Made by a program: the position numbers and the translations under genes. From Clostridia bacterium (GTDB lineage Bacteria > Bacillota > Clostridia > Oscillospirales > CAG-382): 64,000 nt of DNA. Below, piece by piece: positions 42,357-51,394 of the stretch; position 1 is the stretch's first letter; every line of letters starts with the position of its first letter. The notes below the pieces were generated by a model. The model had not been told where the DNA came from. It saw only the letters and a program-made list of their open reading frames with translations, and searched no databases. The stretch is from positions 62,001 through 126,000 of the forward strand of contig JAFYPA010000089.1 in assembly GCA_017560085.1 (NCBI GenBank). The letters are read 5' to 3'.

Positions 42357-43418
42357 TCATAATCCGAATGCCGACCTTGCGAAAATACCGAGAATCATTA
42401 TAAGCACGAGGGATATTCCTATAACCGCACCCATAAGAAGATTCATTATTCCCGAAAGCTCCGTAAGGTACAGCGATGCTTTGTTGCAGGAAAACAGTCT
42501 TGCCGTTCCCGCACATATTCCAAGAAAGAATCTGCACACAAGAATTGCGGCTATCGGTGATGCTATTATTCCGATAACGGCAAAGATTCCGCCAACTCCC
42601 GTAACACACCTTACAAGCCTTAAGCTTTCGGAGATTGTTCTTGCGCTTTCCGAAACGGTATTGCCTATTACGGGAATGAACCTTGAGGCGGCAAATCTTA
42701 CAGTTCTTCCCATAAGTCCGTCCTTTGATGCGGCAACTACATTCTGAAATGCTATGACGGATGCCATAACCGCCATAAGTATGCCGAACATCCACCCTAC
42801 CGTATTTTTGACAAACGCCGAAAATCCCGAATAGTCAAAGCTTTCCGAAACGAAACCTATTACCGAAAGCACGGTTATGCATTTTACTCCCGGAATTATA
42901 ACCGAGGTAAAGGCGGCATTACATAGATTCAGCAAGAGAAGAGTCGTGCCGTAATTCACGGCGGCACTTGCAGGTGCTCCCGACATCGAGTACAGTGTTG
43001 TCATCGCGGGCAGTGCGGAAAGCATAAAGGCTTGCAGTGAATCCAGCACCGAGCTTATGCTTTTTGTTACATTGGCAACCACAGAGAACGAAAAGGCACA
43101 AAGGCAGATATTTCCCGCATAAATCACGGCACTGCTTTTTGCCGCAAGCCTTGTGATTCCGAGGAGGAAGGTTGTAAAAAGCATAGCGGCAAATACCGAG
43201 GAAAAGCTTTTTACCGAGCTTGTAATTCCGTTGCAGAAGGATTTCAGAATGTTGGTAAAAGCATCGGGGCTCGCAAGCTCCTCGGCTTTAATCAGCGCAC
43301 TGTTTGTTTCTTCATCAAGGTCTGATGCAATGGCGGTGACACTGTTGCAAAAAAGCAGGCAAAGGCATAACGCAAGAAGCAGAATCATCACTGGTTTTAT
43401 ACATATTTTATTTTTCAT
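42357..43418 (-). CDS. spoIIIAE: SpoIIIAE
   Basis: Polytopic membrane protein of the spoIIIA complex. I start at ATG 43416-43418 (MKNKICIKPVMILLLAL), which gives a signal peptide ending in CNSVTAIA; the ribosome site is weak and the start lies 5 bases past the spoIIIAD stop, so coupling is likely. Six to seven membrane helices follow, with CASRFIPVIGN-type and SPIAAILVCRFFLGICAGTARL segments. 353 residues is usual. Confidence 0.9.
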   Translation of the reverse strand: MKNKICIKPVMILLLALCLCLLFCNSVTAIASDLDEETNSALIKAEELASPDAFTNILKSFCNGITSSVKSFSSVFAAMLFTTFLLGITRLAAKSSAVIYAGNICLCAFSFSVVANVTKSISSVLDSLQAFMLSALPAMTTLYSMSGAPASAAVNYGTTLLLLNLCNAAFTSVIIPGVKCITVLSVIGFVSESFDYSGFSAFVKNTVGWMFGILMAVMASVIAFQNVVAASKDGLMGRTVRFAASRFIPVIGNTVSESARTISESLRLVRCVTGVGGIFAVIGIIASPIAAILVCRFFLGICAGTARLFSCNKASLYLTELSGIMNLLMGAVIGISLVLIMILGIFARSAFGL

Positions 43419-43422
43419 AAAT

Positions 43423-43809
43423 TCAGCTTTGAAGGAAATCACCGACGGAATTGACAAGGTGTCGGAGCACGGGAAGCACGGTAAGTGCCGCCGCTCCCTT
43501 GCCTACAAGCTCGACACCCGATGCTATTGCGTGCTCGCCCGCATCCGAGCATATACCCGAGGCTATCGCACAGACCGTACCGATGGCGGTAAGCTTCAGA
43601 ATAATTCCGCCGTATATACCGATGCCCGTGCTCTGCGAAAGCTCGCGAAGATATTCTATCACGGGGCTGAAGCTTTGAAAGGCAAGCATGGAGAGAGCGA
43701 GGCTCGTAAGAGCGGACACATAAAGAGACCAGGCTCCTCCGAGCGGCTTTAAAATCAGCGAAACGGAAAAACCGCACAGAGCTATGCCGATTATACCGAA
43801 AAGACTCAT
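43423..43809 (-). CDS. spoIIIAD: SpoIIIAD
   Basis: A 128-residue protein with four hydrophobic segments, of the SpoIIIAC/AD family. The first 25 residues resemble SpoIIIAC, and ILKLTAIGTVCAIASGICSDAGEHAIASGVELVGKGAA is the family signature. The start overlaps the SpoIIIAC stop by 4 bp. Confidence 0.92.
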   Translation of the reverse strand: MSLFGIIGIALCGFSVSLILKPLGGAWSLYVSALTSLALSMLAFQSFSPVIEYLRELSQSTGIGIYGGIILKLTAIGTVCAIASGICSDAGEHAIASGVELVGKGAAALTVLPVLRHLVNSVGDFLQS

Positions 43810-44003
43810 ATCCCGAACACACTCCTTACGGTGGAGAGAAGAACACGCACCTCGCTCATAAGCATCGCAAGGATAACCACAACGCCCGATAGCGAGACAA
43901 ACGCGGAAAGGTCGTCTCTGCCCGCTCTTGCGAGCATCTGATTTATGCAGGCTACAAGTATTCCTATTCCTCCTATTTTCAGTATAAGTCCTATTTCCAT
44001 CAA
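43806..44003 (-). CDS. spoIIIAC: SpoIIIAC
   Basis: Small 65-residue membrane protein with two helices (about residues 4-22 and 33-58) and the signature GIGILVACINQMLARAGRDDLSAFVSLSGVVVIL. It overlaps spoIIIAD by 4 bp. Together with AD it forms a related pair of unknown precise role in the channel. Confidence 0.92.
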   Translation of the reverse strand: MMEIGLILKIGGIGILVACINQMLARAGRDDLSAFVSLSGVVVILAMLMSEVRVLLSTVRSVFGI

Positions 44004-44028
44004 AATTTTCCTTTCTTGTTGTTTTCCG

Positions 44029-44499
44029 TTATATCAGTATGATGCAGATAAGAATCCCGAGTATCGCGCCGAGCTTCGGAAAAAGCGCGCTTTTGTTCTT
44101 TTGGCTCTTTCGCTTTTCAGCGAGAATCTCACGAAGCTCGCTTGCGGTCTCGGTGCATTTTTCCGAGCATCGGCAGGCATCGGGGCATCTTCCGACAAAG
44201 GTCAGGAGGGTTATGCATTTATCGGCGCATTCACGGCATCCGTTTATCTTCTTTAAGTCCTCCAGACATCGGAGCAATTCCCGTCTTGAATCTCCCGAAA
44301 GGTGCTTTGGAGAAAGCTCCGAGCGAAATCTCGATATTATTTCGCAAAGGGGAATCCGCTTTGAAATTCCCGCCTCAAGCCGTGCTGCAAGCTCGCATAT
44401 TTCTTCACAGATTTCAAGGGCACGGCGCTCCCTTTCAGAAAAAACAAATCCGAGAAGGAAGCAGCACACAAAAACCGTCGCACATCCCACAAGCTTCAT
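44029..44499 (-). CDS. spoIIIAB: SpoIIIAB
   Basis: A 156-residue protein with a membrane helix at each end (residues 3-19 and 140-155) and a helical Cys/Arg/Glu-rich soluble part resembling the type II secretion GspF fold. RALEICEEICELAARLEAGISKR and the C-terminal GAILGILICIILI are typical. It overlaps spoIIIAA by 4 bp. Known to anchor and control the AA ATPase. Confidence 0.92.
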   Translation of the reverse strand: MKLVGCATVFVCCFLLGFVFSERERRALEICEEICELAARLEAGISKRIPLCEIISRFRSELSPKHLSGDSRRELLRCLEDLKKINGCRECADKCITLLTFVGRCPDACRCSEKCTETASELREILAEKRKSQKNKSALFPKLGAILGILICIILI

Positions 44500-45425
44500 T
44501 CTTTGCCGTACTCCGAAAGGTCGACTATATCCCCGCCCCAGCCGTGCTCGGGTCCCTTCAGAAGGTATGCGGTTTTGATTATTCCGTGCTTCAGTGCACG
44601 GTCGAGAGCACTGTAACGAAGCACATCGGAAATTCCGTTTCCGTGGATTGAGGCGGCAACGTAAACACCACCCGAAAATGCAGATTCGAGAAGCTCGGCT
44701 TCGCGGTTGCTTCCTATTTCGTCAAGGACAATTACCTGCGGTGACAGTGAACGTATTGCCATTTCAATGGCTGTTGTTTTAGGGATTCCCGAAAGAACAT
44801 CGCACAGGCAGTCACGGGTCATACCGGTGTCGGCAAGCTCTCCCCGCTCGTCAAGAAGGCAGACTCTTACTCCAAGTCCGCAGGATTCCGAAAGTCCCCT
44901 TGCGAGGGCTCTGAGAAAGGTTGTTTTACCCATATTTGGCGGTGACACCGCTATAATTCCCATTGAATCGGGAAGTCCCTTTTCTTTTATATAAGAGAGA
45001 GCTTTATCGGCGGCATCTTCTCTGAAAATCGGAATTCTTACGGACAGAGAGGTAATATTGCGAAGTCCCTCAAGTCCGCCGCATCCCGTACCGCCTATGC
45101 CGATTCTTGTGCCGTTGTACGGAATGTAGCCCTCCTTCATCTGCCGTGCGTAGGCGTAAACCGAGCCGTCGCAAAGCTCCTCGAGAATTTCTTCTATTTC
45201 GCTCACTGTGGCTTTTATAATTTTTCCTTCGCCGTCTCTCATAGGGACATTGACGCCCTTACAGGTAAAGGAGCAGGGGCATTCCGCTCGGATTCGTATT
45301 TCGGAAAGGCTTTGCTTTTCCGCTTCGGAAAGCAGAGAATAAGCATATGTGTATTTCCGTGGAAGGTCACAAAGGAGCTTTGTTAGGAATTCAGGTCTTG
45401 CGGTGTTCTCTGTACTTACAAGCAT
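44496..45425 (-). CDS. spoIIIAA: SpoIIIAA, sporulation ATPase
   Basis: Cytoplasmic ATPase related to secretion ATPases that powers the SpoIIIA-SpoIIQ feeding channel. Walker A SPPNMGKTTFLRALARGL (about residues 162-179), Walker B VIVLDEIGS, and sensor-like ASIHGNG; 309 residues fit. The start lies inside the end of the peptidoglycan-binding gene (10-bp overlap), so the spoIIIA operon is translationally coupled to that gene. Confidence 0.94.
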   Translation of the reverse strand: MLVSTENTARPEFLTKLLCDLPRKYTYAYSLLSEAEKQSLSEIRIRAECPCSFTCKGVNVPMRDGEGKIIKATVSEIEEILEELCDGSVYAYARQMKEGYIPYNGTRIGIGGTGCGGLEGLRNITSLSVRIPIFREDAADKALSYIKEKGLPDSMGIIAVSPPNMGKTTFLRALARGLSESCGLGVRVCLLDERGELADTGMTRDCLCDVLSGIPKTTAIEMAIRSLSPQVIVLDEIGSNREAELLESAFSGGVYVAASIHGNGISDVLRYSALDRALKHGIIKTAYLLKGPEHGWGGDIVDLSEYGKE

Positions 45426-47551
45426 AATCCGTTGTCCGAGTCTGCCTCGCAGATAAGTCTGTTCCAGAGTGCTTTATCTACGGCTCCGCTTCTTGCAAGC
45501 CCCTTTGATTTTTGATATGACATTACGGCAAGCTCGGTTTCCGAATCGAATTCGCCGTTCACGGGGAGGTATGCTCCTTTGCCGTTTCTTTTGCTTATGA
45601 CATTCAGTGCGTTCTGGATGTATTTGACATGTCTGCCGTTGCTTCCCCTTTTAAGAGTAACTCCCGGATATTCCACCGATGGGACGGAATCTGCAAAGGC
45701 GGGAAGCTCAGCTCTTTCGGACTGTCTTCGCTCCGTGTTGTCTATAAAGTTTGCTATTTCCACAATCCTTGTCCATGTAAGAGCACCGATAATGCCGTCG
45801 GGATCGAGGTTATATCTTTGCTGGAAGTCCTTTATTGCAGACTCAAATTCACTGTCGAATATGTCGTTTACGGTAACGGTAGGTAGCTCACCGTAGTAGG
45901 CTGCTATTTTGTTATAATATATTTTCATAAGCTCAACTCCTCTGCCCGAATCACCGACCCTAAGCGGTGTGCCGGGATATTTTTGTTCGTCGCCGGTTCC
46001 TTTTATTGCTCTGTTTATTTCTCCCGAAACGGCATAAAGTGCGTCCCATGTTGTCTCTCCCACCTTGCCGTCCGCCTCAAGTCCGAAGGTTTTCTGAAAG
46101 CCGATGACCGAGCCTTCGGTACCGCTTCCGAAGTATCCGTCAACTGTCGGGACGGGGATTGTCGGGTAGAAGAAGGAAAGGTATTCAAGTATAAACTGTA
46201 CGAGTCTTACGTTATCTCCCGAGGAGCCCTTATAGAGCACCTCATCGGGAGGATTTTCGGGGATGAAGGTTTCCGTTCCCTCGGAGGTTATTTCGCCGAG
46301 TCTTGTTACGGCGGAGTATATTCTTGAGATTTTATACCAGGTCGCCTTCCCCACTATGCCGTCGGTGGAAAGGTCGAATATATCCTGAAAGACACGCACG
46401 GCGGATTCAGTTTCGCTTCCGAATCTTCCGTTGAGCCGTGTTATTTCGGGAATGAGCGGATAGTCCTCTCTTATTCTGTCAAGCTGAATCTGCATTTCAA
46501 GAACGTCTCTGCCAACGCTCCCGAGGCGAAGCGGTGTGCCCGGATATGATACGGGTGCGTCACGGATATTGTCCGTTGTGGCAAGCTCAATTGTATCGCC
46601 GTAGTAGTTTTTCAGAATCTCCGTTGCGGTATATCCCCTTTCCGCAAGGCTTTGCGAGCCCCACTGTGACATTCCGTTGCAGGTTGTTCTGATGCCGTCG
46701 CAATACTGAGCGAAAAATGGCTCGTAATTGCCGTCCTTCCGAAGATAGGTATTGAAGATTTCGTCAACGATTCTGCTGATATTATCATAGATATTTCTGC
46801 CGTTGACAAATGCCTGATCGAACTGTGTGCTGTTGGTTATCTGAAAGGGATACCCTCTTGCGGCATACCATTCGGTGTAGATTCTGTTCAGGGCGAGAGA
46901 AATCTGTGCGTAGATATTCGCTCGGATTGCTTCCTCATTCCAGGTCGGGAAAATTTCCGAGGAGGCGACGTTTTTCACATAGTCGGTAAAGGGCACGGTG
47001 ACATTCTGTGCTGTAGTATCGGACGGTGTACCGAGGTGTACGACTATTGTGGATGGAATAACAACCTCGGAAAGAACATCGGGTGTAATAGTGCTTCCCG
47101 AATATTCGGGTGTTCTCTCGGGAGTGCTTACCGCCGCATTCTGCGGAATGCTGTAGCTCTGAACGAAATTTCTCGGGAATGTGCTGACATAGGGCTCAAG
47201 ATTTATGGGAAGCTCGCTCTGAAGGTTCGGGAAAATCTGTACGCCCCTTACGAACACAGGTACAAAATCCGATGCCTCAACAAGCACATCAAACCTTGAA
47301 TAGGCTTTATCCGCACTCCCCTCTCCGAAGGAATATTCAACACTGGGAGCATCAAGCCGTATGGGGCTGCTTTTGCCGTTTTCGTCTGTGACGGTATAGT
47401 AATCGTAGCTTTTCTCGGAAACGTCGGTTTCGGGGTTATACTGTCCCGACAAGGCTTCGTCACGGCTTTTTCGTATGTATATTCTTGCGCCGGATATGGG
47501 ACTTGCGTCGTTGTATATTCCCGTTCTGACAACAAAATATCCGTCTGTCAT
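45416..47551 (-). CDS. SpoIID-like, four-repeat peptidoglycan-binding protein heading the spoIIIA operon
   Basis: 711 residues from ATG 47549-47551 (MTDGYFVVRTGIYNDAS), with AAAGGA ten bases upstream. Residues 1-60 form a beta-sandwich-like module. Residues 215-330 resemble SpoIID/LytB-type amidase-enhancer folds, ending CNGMSQWGSQSLAERGYTATEILKNYYG. Four PG_binding_1 domains follow (about residues 355-420, 450-520, 540-605 and 640-705), each with G-x-x-VxxxQ and DGxxGxxTW-like patterns. No signal peptide or membrane helix is seen, so export is unclear. I recall such proteins in spore-forming clostridia, with unknown role. The overlap with spoIIIAA ties it to stage III sporulation. Confidence 0.75.
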   Translation of the reverse strand: MTDGYFVVRTGIYNDASPISGARIYIRKSRDEALSGQYNPETDVSEKSYDYYTVTDENGKSSPIRLDAPSVEYSFGEGSADKAYSRFDVLVEASDFVPVFVRGVQIFPNLQSELPINLEPYVSTFPRNFVQSYSIPQNAAVSTPERTPEYSGSTITPDVLSEVVIPSTIVVHLGTPSDTTAQNVTVPFTDYVKNVASSEIFPTWNEEAIRANIYAQISLALNRIYTEWYAARGYPFQITNSTQFDQAFVNGRNIYDNISRIVDEIFNTYLRKDGNYEPFFAQYCDGIRTTCNGMSQWGSQSLAERGYTATEILKNYYGDTIELATTDNIRDAPVSYPGTPLRLGSVGRDVLEMQIQLDRIREDYPLIPEITRLNGRFGSETESAVRVFQDIFDLSTDGIVGKATWYKISRIYSAVTRLGEITSEGTETFIPENPPDEVLYKGSSGDNVRLVQFILEYLSFFYPTIPVPTVDGYFGSGTEGSVIGFQKTFGLEADGKVGETTWDALYAVSGEINRAIKGTGDEQKYPGTPLRVGDSGRGVELMKIYYNKIAAYYGELPTVTVNDIFDSEFESAIKDFQQRYNLDPDGIIGALTWTRIVEIANFIDNTERRQSERAELPAFADSVPSVEYPGVTLKRGSNGRHVKYIQNALNVISKRNGKGAYLPVNGEFDSETELAVMSYQKSKGLARSGAVDKALWNRLICEADSDNGLCL

Positions 47552-47649
47552 TGTCTCACTTTCCTTTCGTTTAGTGTTATGTAACAATATGACGGGACGG
47601 GCGGAAATATTCCGTCCTTGTGTGCGGAATAAAATATTTCCTTCGCTTG

Positions 47650-47685
47650 TTTGCGACATATTTTTTCATTGTCACGCTGTATAAT
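47650..47685 (+). promoter_or_regulatory. spoIIGA promoter with Spo0A-box-like site
   Basis: A TATAAT (47680-47685) precedes spoIIGA. Instead of a 17-bp -35 box there is TTGCGA at 47651-47656 (23-bp spacing), overlapping TGCGACA (47652-47658), one base off the reversed Spo0A box TTCGACA. In Bacillus the spoIIG promoter also has over-long spacing and is driven by Spo0A~P. Suggestive only. Confidence 0.45.
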
Positions 47686-47708
47686 ACACATATGGAAAGG
47701 AGGACAGC

Positions 47709-48560
47709 ATGACAGAAATTATTTATGCCGATTTGTTGCTTCTTATAAATTTAACCGCAGATTTTCTGATACTTCTTTTGACCTCTCTTTTTTCGGGAGC
47801 AGCTCCGAGGCTCGGAAGATTTTTGCTTTCAGCCCTTATCGGTGCACTCGTAGGGACTTGCACGGTATGTATCGGAGAAAACGGTATAATATCCGTTCTT
47901 GCCGTTTGCATAACTCCTGTAATTATGTGCTTTGTTGCCTTCGGGAAAAGGCGCATACGGGCATTTGCCGGGCTTGTATTTTACTTTTATCTTTCATCTG
48001 TTTTACTTTACGGAGGTATGTACGCAATGATTTCTTTTGTATCTCTTTTTGGAAGCGGCTCTGCGCCCTCGCTCGGATTTTCTCTTTCCCTGCTTTTACT
48101 TGGCGGTGTTTTTATTATATATATGTTATGCTCCTCGCTGTGCAGAAGCGGTATTAAGCACCGTGAGAATCAGGTGAAGGCAGAGCTGTTTGACGGGATA
48201 AGGTCGTACAGTCTTAATCTTCTTGTGGACTCGGGAAATGTTGCCCGCGATCCGTTTTCGGCAAAGCCTGTGGCGGTGATATCGGGAAGCGCTCTTGACA
48301 AGGAGCTTATACGGGCGGTCAGTGCGGGATTTGATGAGACGATAACACAGAGTGAATACTCTCATATAAAGCCGAGGGTTATTCCGCTGAAAACCGTTTC
48401 GGGAACATCGCTTCTTTATGCGTTTATTCCGAATAGCCTTTACATTCACACGGGAGGCAAAAAAATAAAAGCCGACTGCATTGTTGCAATCGACACGCAC
48501 GACAACTCCTTTTTCGGCAGGGACGGAATAATTCCGCAGAGTCTTATTGGGACTGTCTGA
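47709..48560 (+). CDS. spoIIGA: SpoIIGA, pro-sigma-E processing aspartic protease
   Basis: Membrane protease that converts inactive pro-sigma-E to sigma-E in the mother cell. Five N-terminal membrane helices (residues 5-140) precede the cytoplasmic protease domain with the catalytic motif LVDSGN (Asp174) and KPVAVISG. It is cotranscribed with sigE 35 bp downstream. Ribosome site AAGGAGG lies five bases before the ATG. 283 residues fit the family. Confidence 0.95.
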   Translation: MTEIIYADLLLLINLTADFLILLLTSLFSGAAPRLGRFLLSALIGALVGTCTVCIGENGIISVLAVCITPVIMCFVAFGKRRIRAFAGLVFYFYLSSVLLYGGMYAMISFVSLFGSGSAPSLGFSLSLLLLGGVFIIYMLCSSLCRSGIKHRENQVKAELFDGIRSYSLNLLVDSGNVARDPFSAKPVAVISGSALDKELIRAVSAGFDETITQSEYSHIKPRVIPLKTVSGTSLLYAFIPNSLYIHTGGKKIKADCIVAIDTHDNSFFGRDGIIPQSLIGTV

Positions 48561-48595
48561 ATTTAAAATATTACGATTATGAAAAGAGGGATTTT

Positions 48596-49351
48596 ATGAG
48601 TATCAAAAGTATTCAAGGGTCACAGAGCATCGGGAAATGCAGGTCTTTTATGGCAAGGCTTCTGTCTTTGCTGTTTTTCAGGGACAACGAGATACACTAC
48701 ATAGGCGGTCCAGAGGTGCTTCCCGCACCGCTCAGTGCCTCGGAGGAGGCTGAGCTTGTGGCACAGCTCGGTGAGAGTGAGGAGAAGGATGCACAGATAA
48801 AGAACACTCTTGTCGAGCGCAATCTTCGTCTTGTGGTATATATAGCAAAGAGATTTGAAAACACCAAAATAGGCATTGAGGATCTGATTTCCATAGGCAC
48901 AATAGGACTTATGAAGGCTATAAGTACCTTCCGCTCGGACAAGAATATAAAGCTTGCGACCTATGCCTCAAGGTGTATTGAAAACGAGATTCTTATGTTT
49001 ATACGAAAGACCGCCTCGCAGAAGGCTGAGGTTTCACTTGACGAGCCTCTGAACGTTGACTGGGACGGCAACGAGCTTTTACTTTCGGATATACTGGGCA
49101 CGGACAAGGATGAAATTCACAAGGGTATTGAGCAGGCAGAGGAAAAGCAATGCATTTACAGTGCCGTGGAAAGGCTTTGTGAGCGTGACAGAAGAATTAT
49201 TCTTATGCGCTTCGGATTCTTTACGGGCGGACGGGAAATGACTCAGAAGGAGGTTGCGGATTCGCTTGGGATTTCGCAGTCATACATATCAAGGCTTGAG
49301 AAAAAGATTATTTCACAGCTGAAAAAGGATATATCCTCCTTTTACGGATAA
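48596..49351 (+). CDS. sigE: RNA polymerase sigma-E (mother-cell sporulation)
   Basis: Early mother-cell sigma factor. The N-terminal pro-region (about 1-40) ends in EIHYIGGPEVLPAPLS, matching the pro-sigma-E processing site; cleavage is likely by SpoIIGA. Region 2 has NLRLVVYIAKRFENTKIGIEDLISIGTIGLMKAISTF, region 4 has RRIILMRFGF and the helix-turn-helix EVADSLGISQSYISRLEKK. 251 residues. SpoIIIA operons are classic sigma-E targets, so this locus carries both regulator and target divergently. sigG, usually next to sigE, is not here; a terminator follows. Confidence 0.97.
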   Translation: MSIKSIQGSQSIGKCRSFMARLLSLLFFRDNEIHYIGGPEVLPAPLSASEEAELVAQLGESEEKDAQIKNTLVERNLRLVVYIAKRFENTKIGIEDLISIGTIGLMKAISTFRSDKNIKLATYASRCIENEILMFIRKTASQKAEVSLDEPLNVDWDGNELLLSDILGTDKDEIHKGIEQAEEKQCIYSAVERLCERDRRIILMRFGFFTGGREMTQKEVADSLGISQSYISRLEKKIISQLKKDISSFYG

Positions 49352-49358
49352 AGAAAAA

Positions 49359-49386
49359 GGACTGTCGTAATGCTTCACGACAGTCC
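49359..49386. terminator. Terminator between sigE and the histidine kinase gene
   Basis: A perfect 10-bp stem (49359-49368 with 49377-49386), 8-base loop, then GATTTTTATG on the plus strand; on the minus strand TTTTTC follows. It serves both converging genes. Confidence 0.9.
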
Positions 49387-49391
49387 GATTT

Positions 49392-50702
49392 TTATGCTGT
49401 TTTTTCTGCAAAGGTTACAACCGAGATAACATTGCCGTCCTTCTGATATATGCTGAAATTACCGAGATGCTTTTTGCTTGTTTCGTAAACGGAGCGAAGT
49501 CCTATACCGTGCTTCTCCTTGTCCTCCTTGGTGGTGGTTGCCTTGGCTACATTTTCTGGGATGTAAAGCTCGTCAAGGTTGCAGGTGTTTTCCACCTTTA
49601 TAATGTAGAAGCCCTGCTGCATTCCGAATGTAAGCTCGACCTTCTTTTCCTCCTTGCATTTAAGGCACGCGTCCCTTGCGTTGTCAAGAAGGTTTGAAAG
49701 CACGCTTGTAAGCTCTCTGTCGGAGGCGGGGAAATTACACAGCTCGCATTTTACGTTTACGGTAAAGCTTATGCCGTGGGTTTTCATATCCTCATTCCTA
49801 AGTGCCGCTATTACGTTTACTATATCGTTATCGCACACTGCGACGGGAGTTGTGGATTTGTTTACTCTGTCAATATCCGAAAGAAGCTCCTTGCCCTTCT
49901 GGATATCTCCGTTGTGAATAAGCGTCATTGCCGCCTGAAGAGTATTGCCTATATCGTGGCGGAGCACGGAAAGCATTTCGTTGTTTTTGAGGGCAAGCTT
50001 ATAGTAGTCGTACTCCATATCCGCCTTGGTATTTTCGAATTCCTTTTCTCTTTCGTCAATCTCAAGCTTTGTTACGGAGAGGATTGCTCTTGTGCAGAAA
50101 AGGCTGAGTATTATTCCGGGAATCTGGATTATGGAAATAATGTACACCATTTCCCTCGAGGGATTTCCCGAATTGAAATAGGCAAGCATTATCATTGAAA
50201 TCTGCGTTATCATAATAACCGCCTGGACAACGGCAACACGCCAGAGTGCACGCACCTTGGTTTTTCGGCGAAGCATAATTCCGACGGGCACTATGCCTGC
50301 GACAAATACGGCAAGAACAAGGCTCATTACCGCTCTTTCCGGGGTATCGTATTCCATTATGTTAAAGCCCGCATCATCAACGAGAACGCATACAATAAGA
50401 CCGAAGCCCTCTCCCACCATTGCCATCATTATGTTTTCAAACACGGTACGGATTTTGTTGGCAATTCCCGTTTCAAAGAATGCAAATGCGGAAATAAGCA
50501 TTACGGAAAGAACGCTGAAAAATCTTATGGGCGGTGTGTATCTGAAAATATGGGAAACCAGAGCAATCAGGACGACGGTAAGAACAAGTCCCACTTCGTT
50601 TACCCATCTTGCCTTTCGCTTTACGCTCATTACGCCCGTGAAATATACGATTGAGGTAAATCCGTTAAACAGATGAATCAGTATGTCATAAAAAGGATTC
50701 AT
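49392..50702 (-). CDS. GHKL sensor histidine kinase
   Basis: 436-residue membrane kinase of the AgrC type. The first 190 residues form about six helices. The dimerisation/phosphoacceptor segment reads SVLRHDIGNTLQAAMTLIHNGDIQKG, with His in RHD (about residue 245). The GHKL ATPase domain has NLLDNARDAC and the G-box EKHGIGLRSVYE. There is no extracellular sensor domain, so the membrane part probably senses a peptide or small molecule. It overlaps the LytTR response regulator by 4 bp. No agrB/agrD peptide gene is nearby. Confidence 0.88.
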   Translation of the reverse strand: MNPFYDILIHLFNGFTSIVYFTGVMSVKRKARWVNEVGLVLTVVLIALVSHIFRYTPPIRFFSVLSVMLISAFAFFETGIANKIRTVFENIMMAMVGEGFGLIVCVLVDDAGFNIMEYDTPERAVMSLVLAVFVAGIVPVGIMLRRKTKVRALWRVAVVQAVIMITQISMIMLAYFNSGNPSREMVYIISIIQIPGIILSLFCTRAILSVTKLEIDEREKEFENTKADMEYDYYKLALKNNEMLSVLRHDIGNTLQAAMTLIHNGDIQKGKELLSDIDRVNKSTTPVAVCDNDIVNVIAALRNEDMKTHGISFTVNVKCELCNFPASDRELTSVLSNLLDNARDACLKCKEEKKVELTFGMQQGFYIIKVENTCNLDELYIPENVAKATTTKEDKEKHGIGLRSVYETSKKHLGNFSIYQKDGNVISVVTFAEKTA

Positions 50703-51394
50703 TTCAGTAGACCTCCGAGAAATACGGTATGGGCATCGCGGGCACCTGCGGCACAGGAGCGGCTGACTGACAGCTCTTCTCCCGTTACAAGCTCGATTTT
50801 CGCGCCGATAAAGGTTTTGATGTATACCATATTCACAATATAGCTTTTATGGCAACGAAGGAAGGTTTCACCGAGCTGATCTTCAAGCTCGTCAAGTCTT
50901 CCGTAGCATTCGGTTACTCCGTCCGTTTTGTATATTTTCAGCTTTCTGCCATTGCTTTCGATATACTTGATTCGCTTTTTTCTGATGCAGATATTACCGC
51001 CGTTGCAGGGCAGAAAAAGCATATCGTCGTTCTCCGAGGCGATTTCGTTCTCGCATTTTTCTATTGCCTCAAGAAGTGCGGATGCTTCAAAGGGCTTTAC
51101 GAGGAAATGGCTGGGATTAGATTTGAATATTCGGGTTGCGTTCTGCACAAAGCCTGTCATATATATGATTTTCAGCTTGTCGTTCTTCTGCTGAAGCGCA
51201 CCGAGGGTTTCTATGGCATCGCCGTCACCGAGGCAGATATCGGAAATTATTATATCCGTTGCAAAGAGATTGGCGGGTGAAAGCTCCCCTATTTTCCCGT
51301 AGGTGTATACCGTAGCCTCGGGGCGAAGCTCACAGACCATTCTCTTTACTTCCTCCATTATAAGGGCGTTGTCCTCAAGGATTGTTATTACCAT
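50699..51394 (-). CDS. LytTR-family response regulator
   Basis: 231 residues. The receiver has LEDN (acidic pair), the phosphoacceptor Asp in IIISDICLGDGDAIE (about residue 53), T in YMTGFVQ and Lys in FLVKPFEASAL. The C-terminal LytTR DNA-binding domain has FLPCNGGNICIRKKRIKYIESNGRKLKIY and LRCHKSYIVNMVYI. It binds direct repeats in AgrA-like promoters. One base is shared with the upstream epimerase stop (TAATG), so this two-component system is translated from the epimerase message. Confidence 0.92.
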   Translation of the reverse strand: MVITILEDNALIMEEVKRMVCELRPEATVYTYGKIGELSPANLFATDIIISDICLGDGDAIETLGALQQKNDKLKIIYMTGFVQNATRIFKSNPSHFLVKPFEASALLEAIEKCENEIASENDDMLFLPCNGGNICIRKKRIKYIESNGRKLKIYKTDGVTECYGRLDELEDQLGETFLRCHKSYIVNMVYIKTFIGAKIELVTGEELSVSRSCAAGARDAHTVFLGGLLK

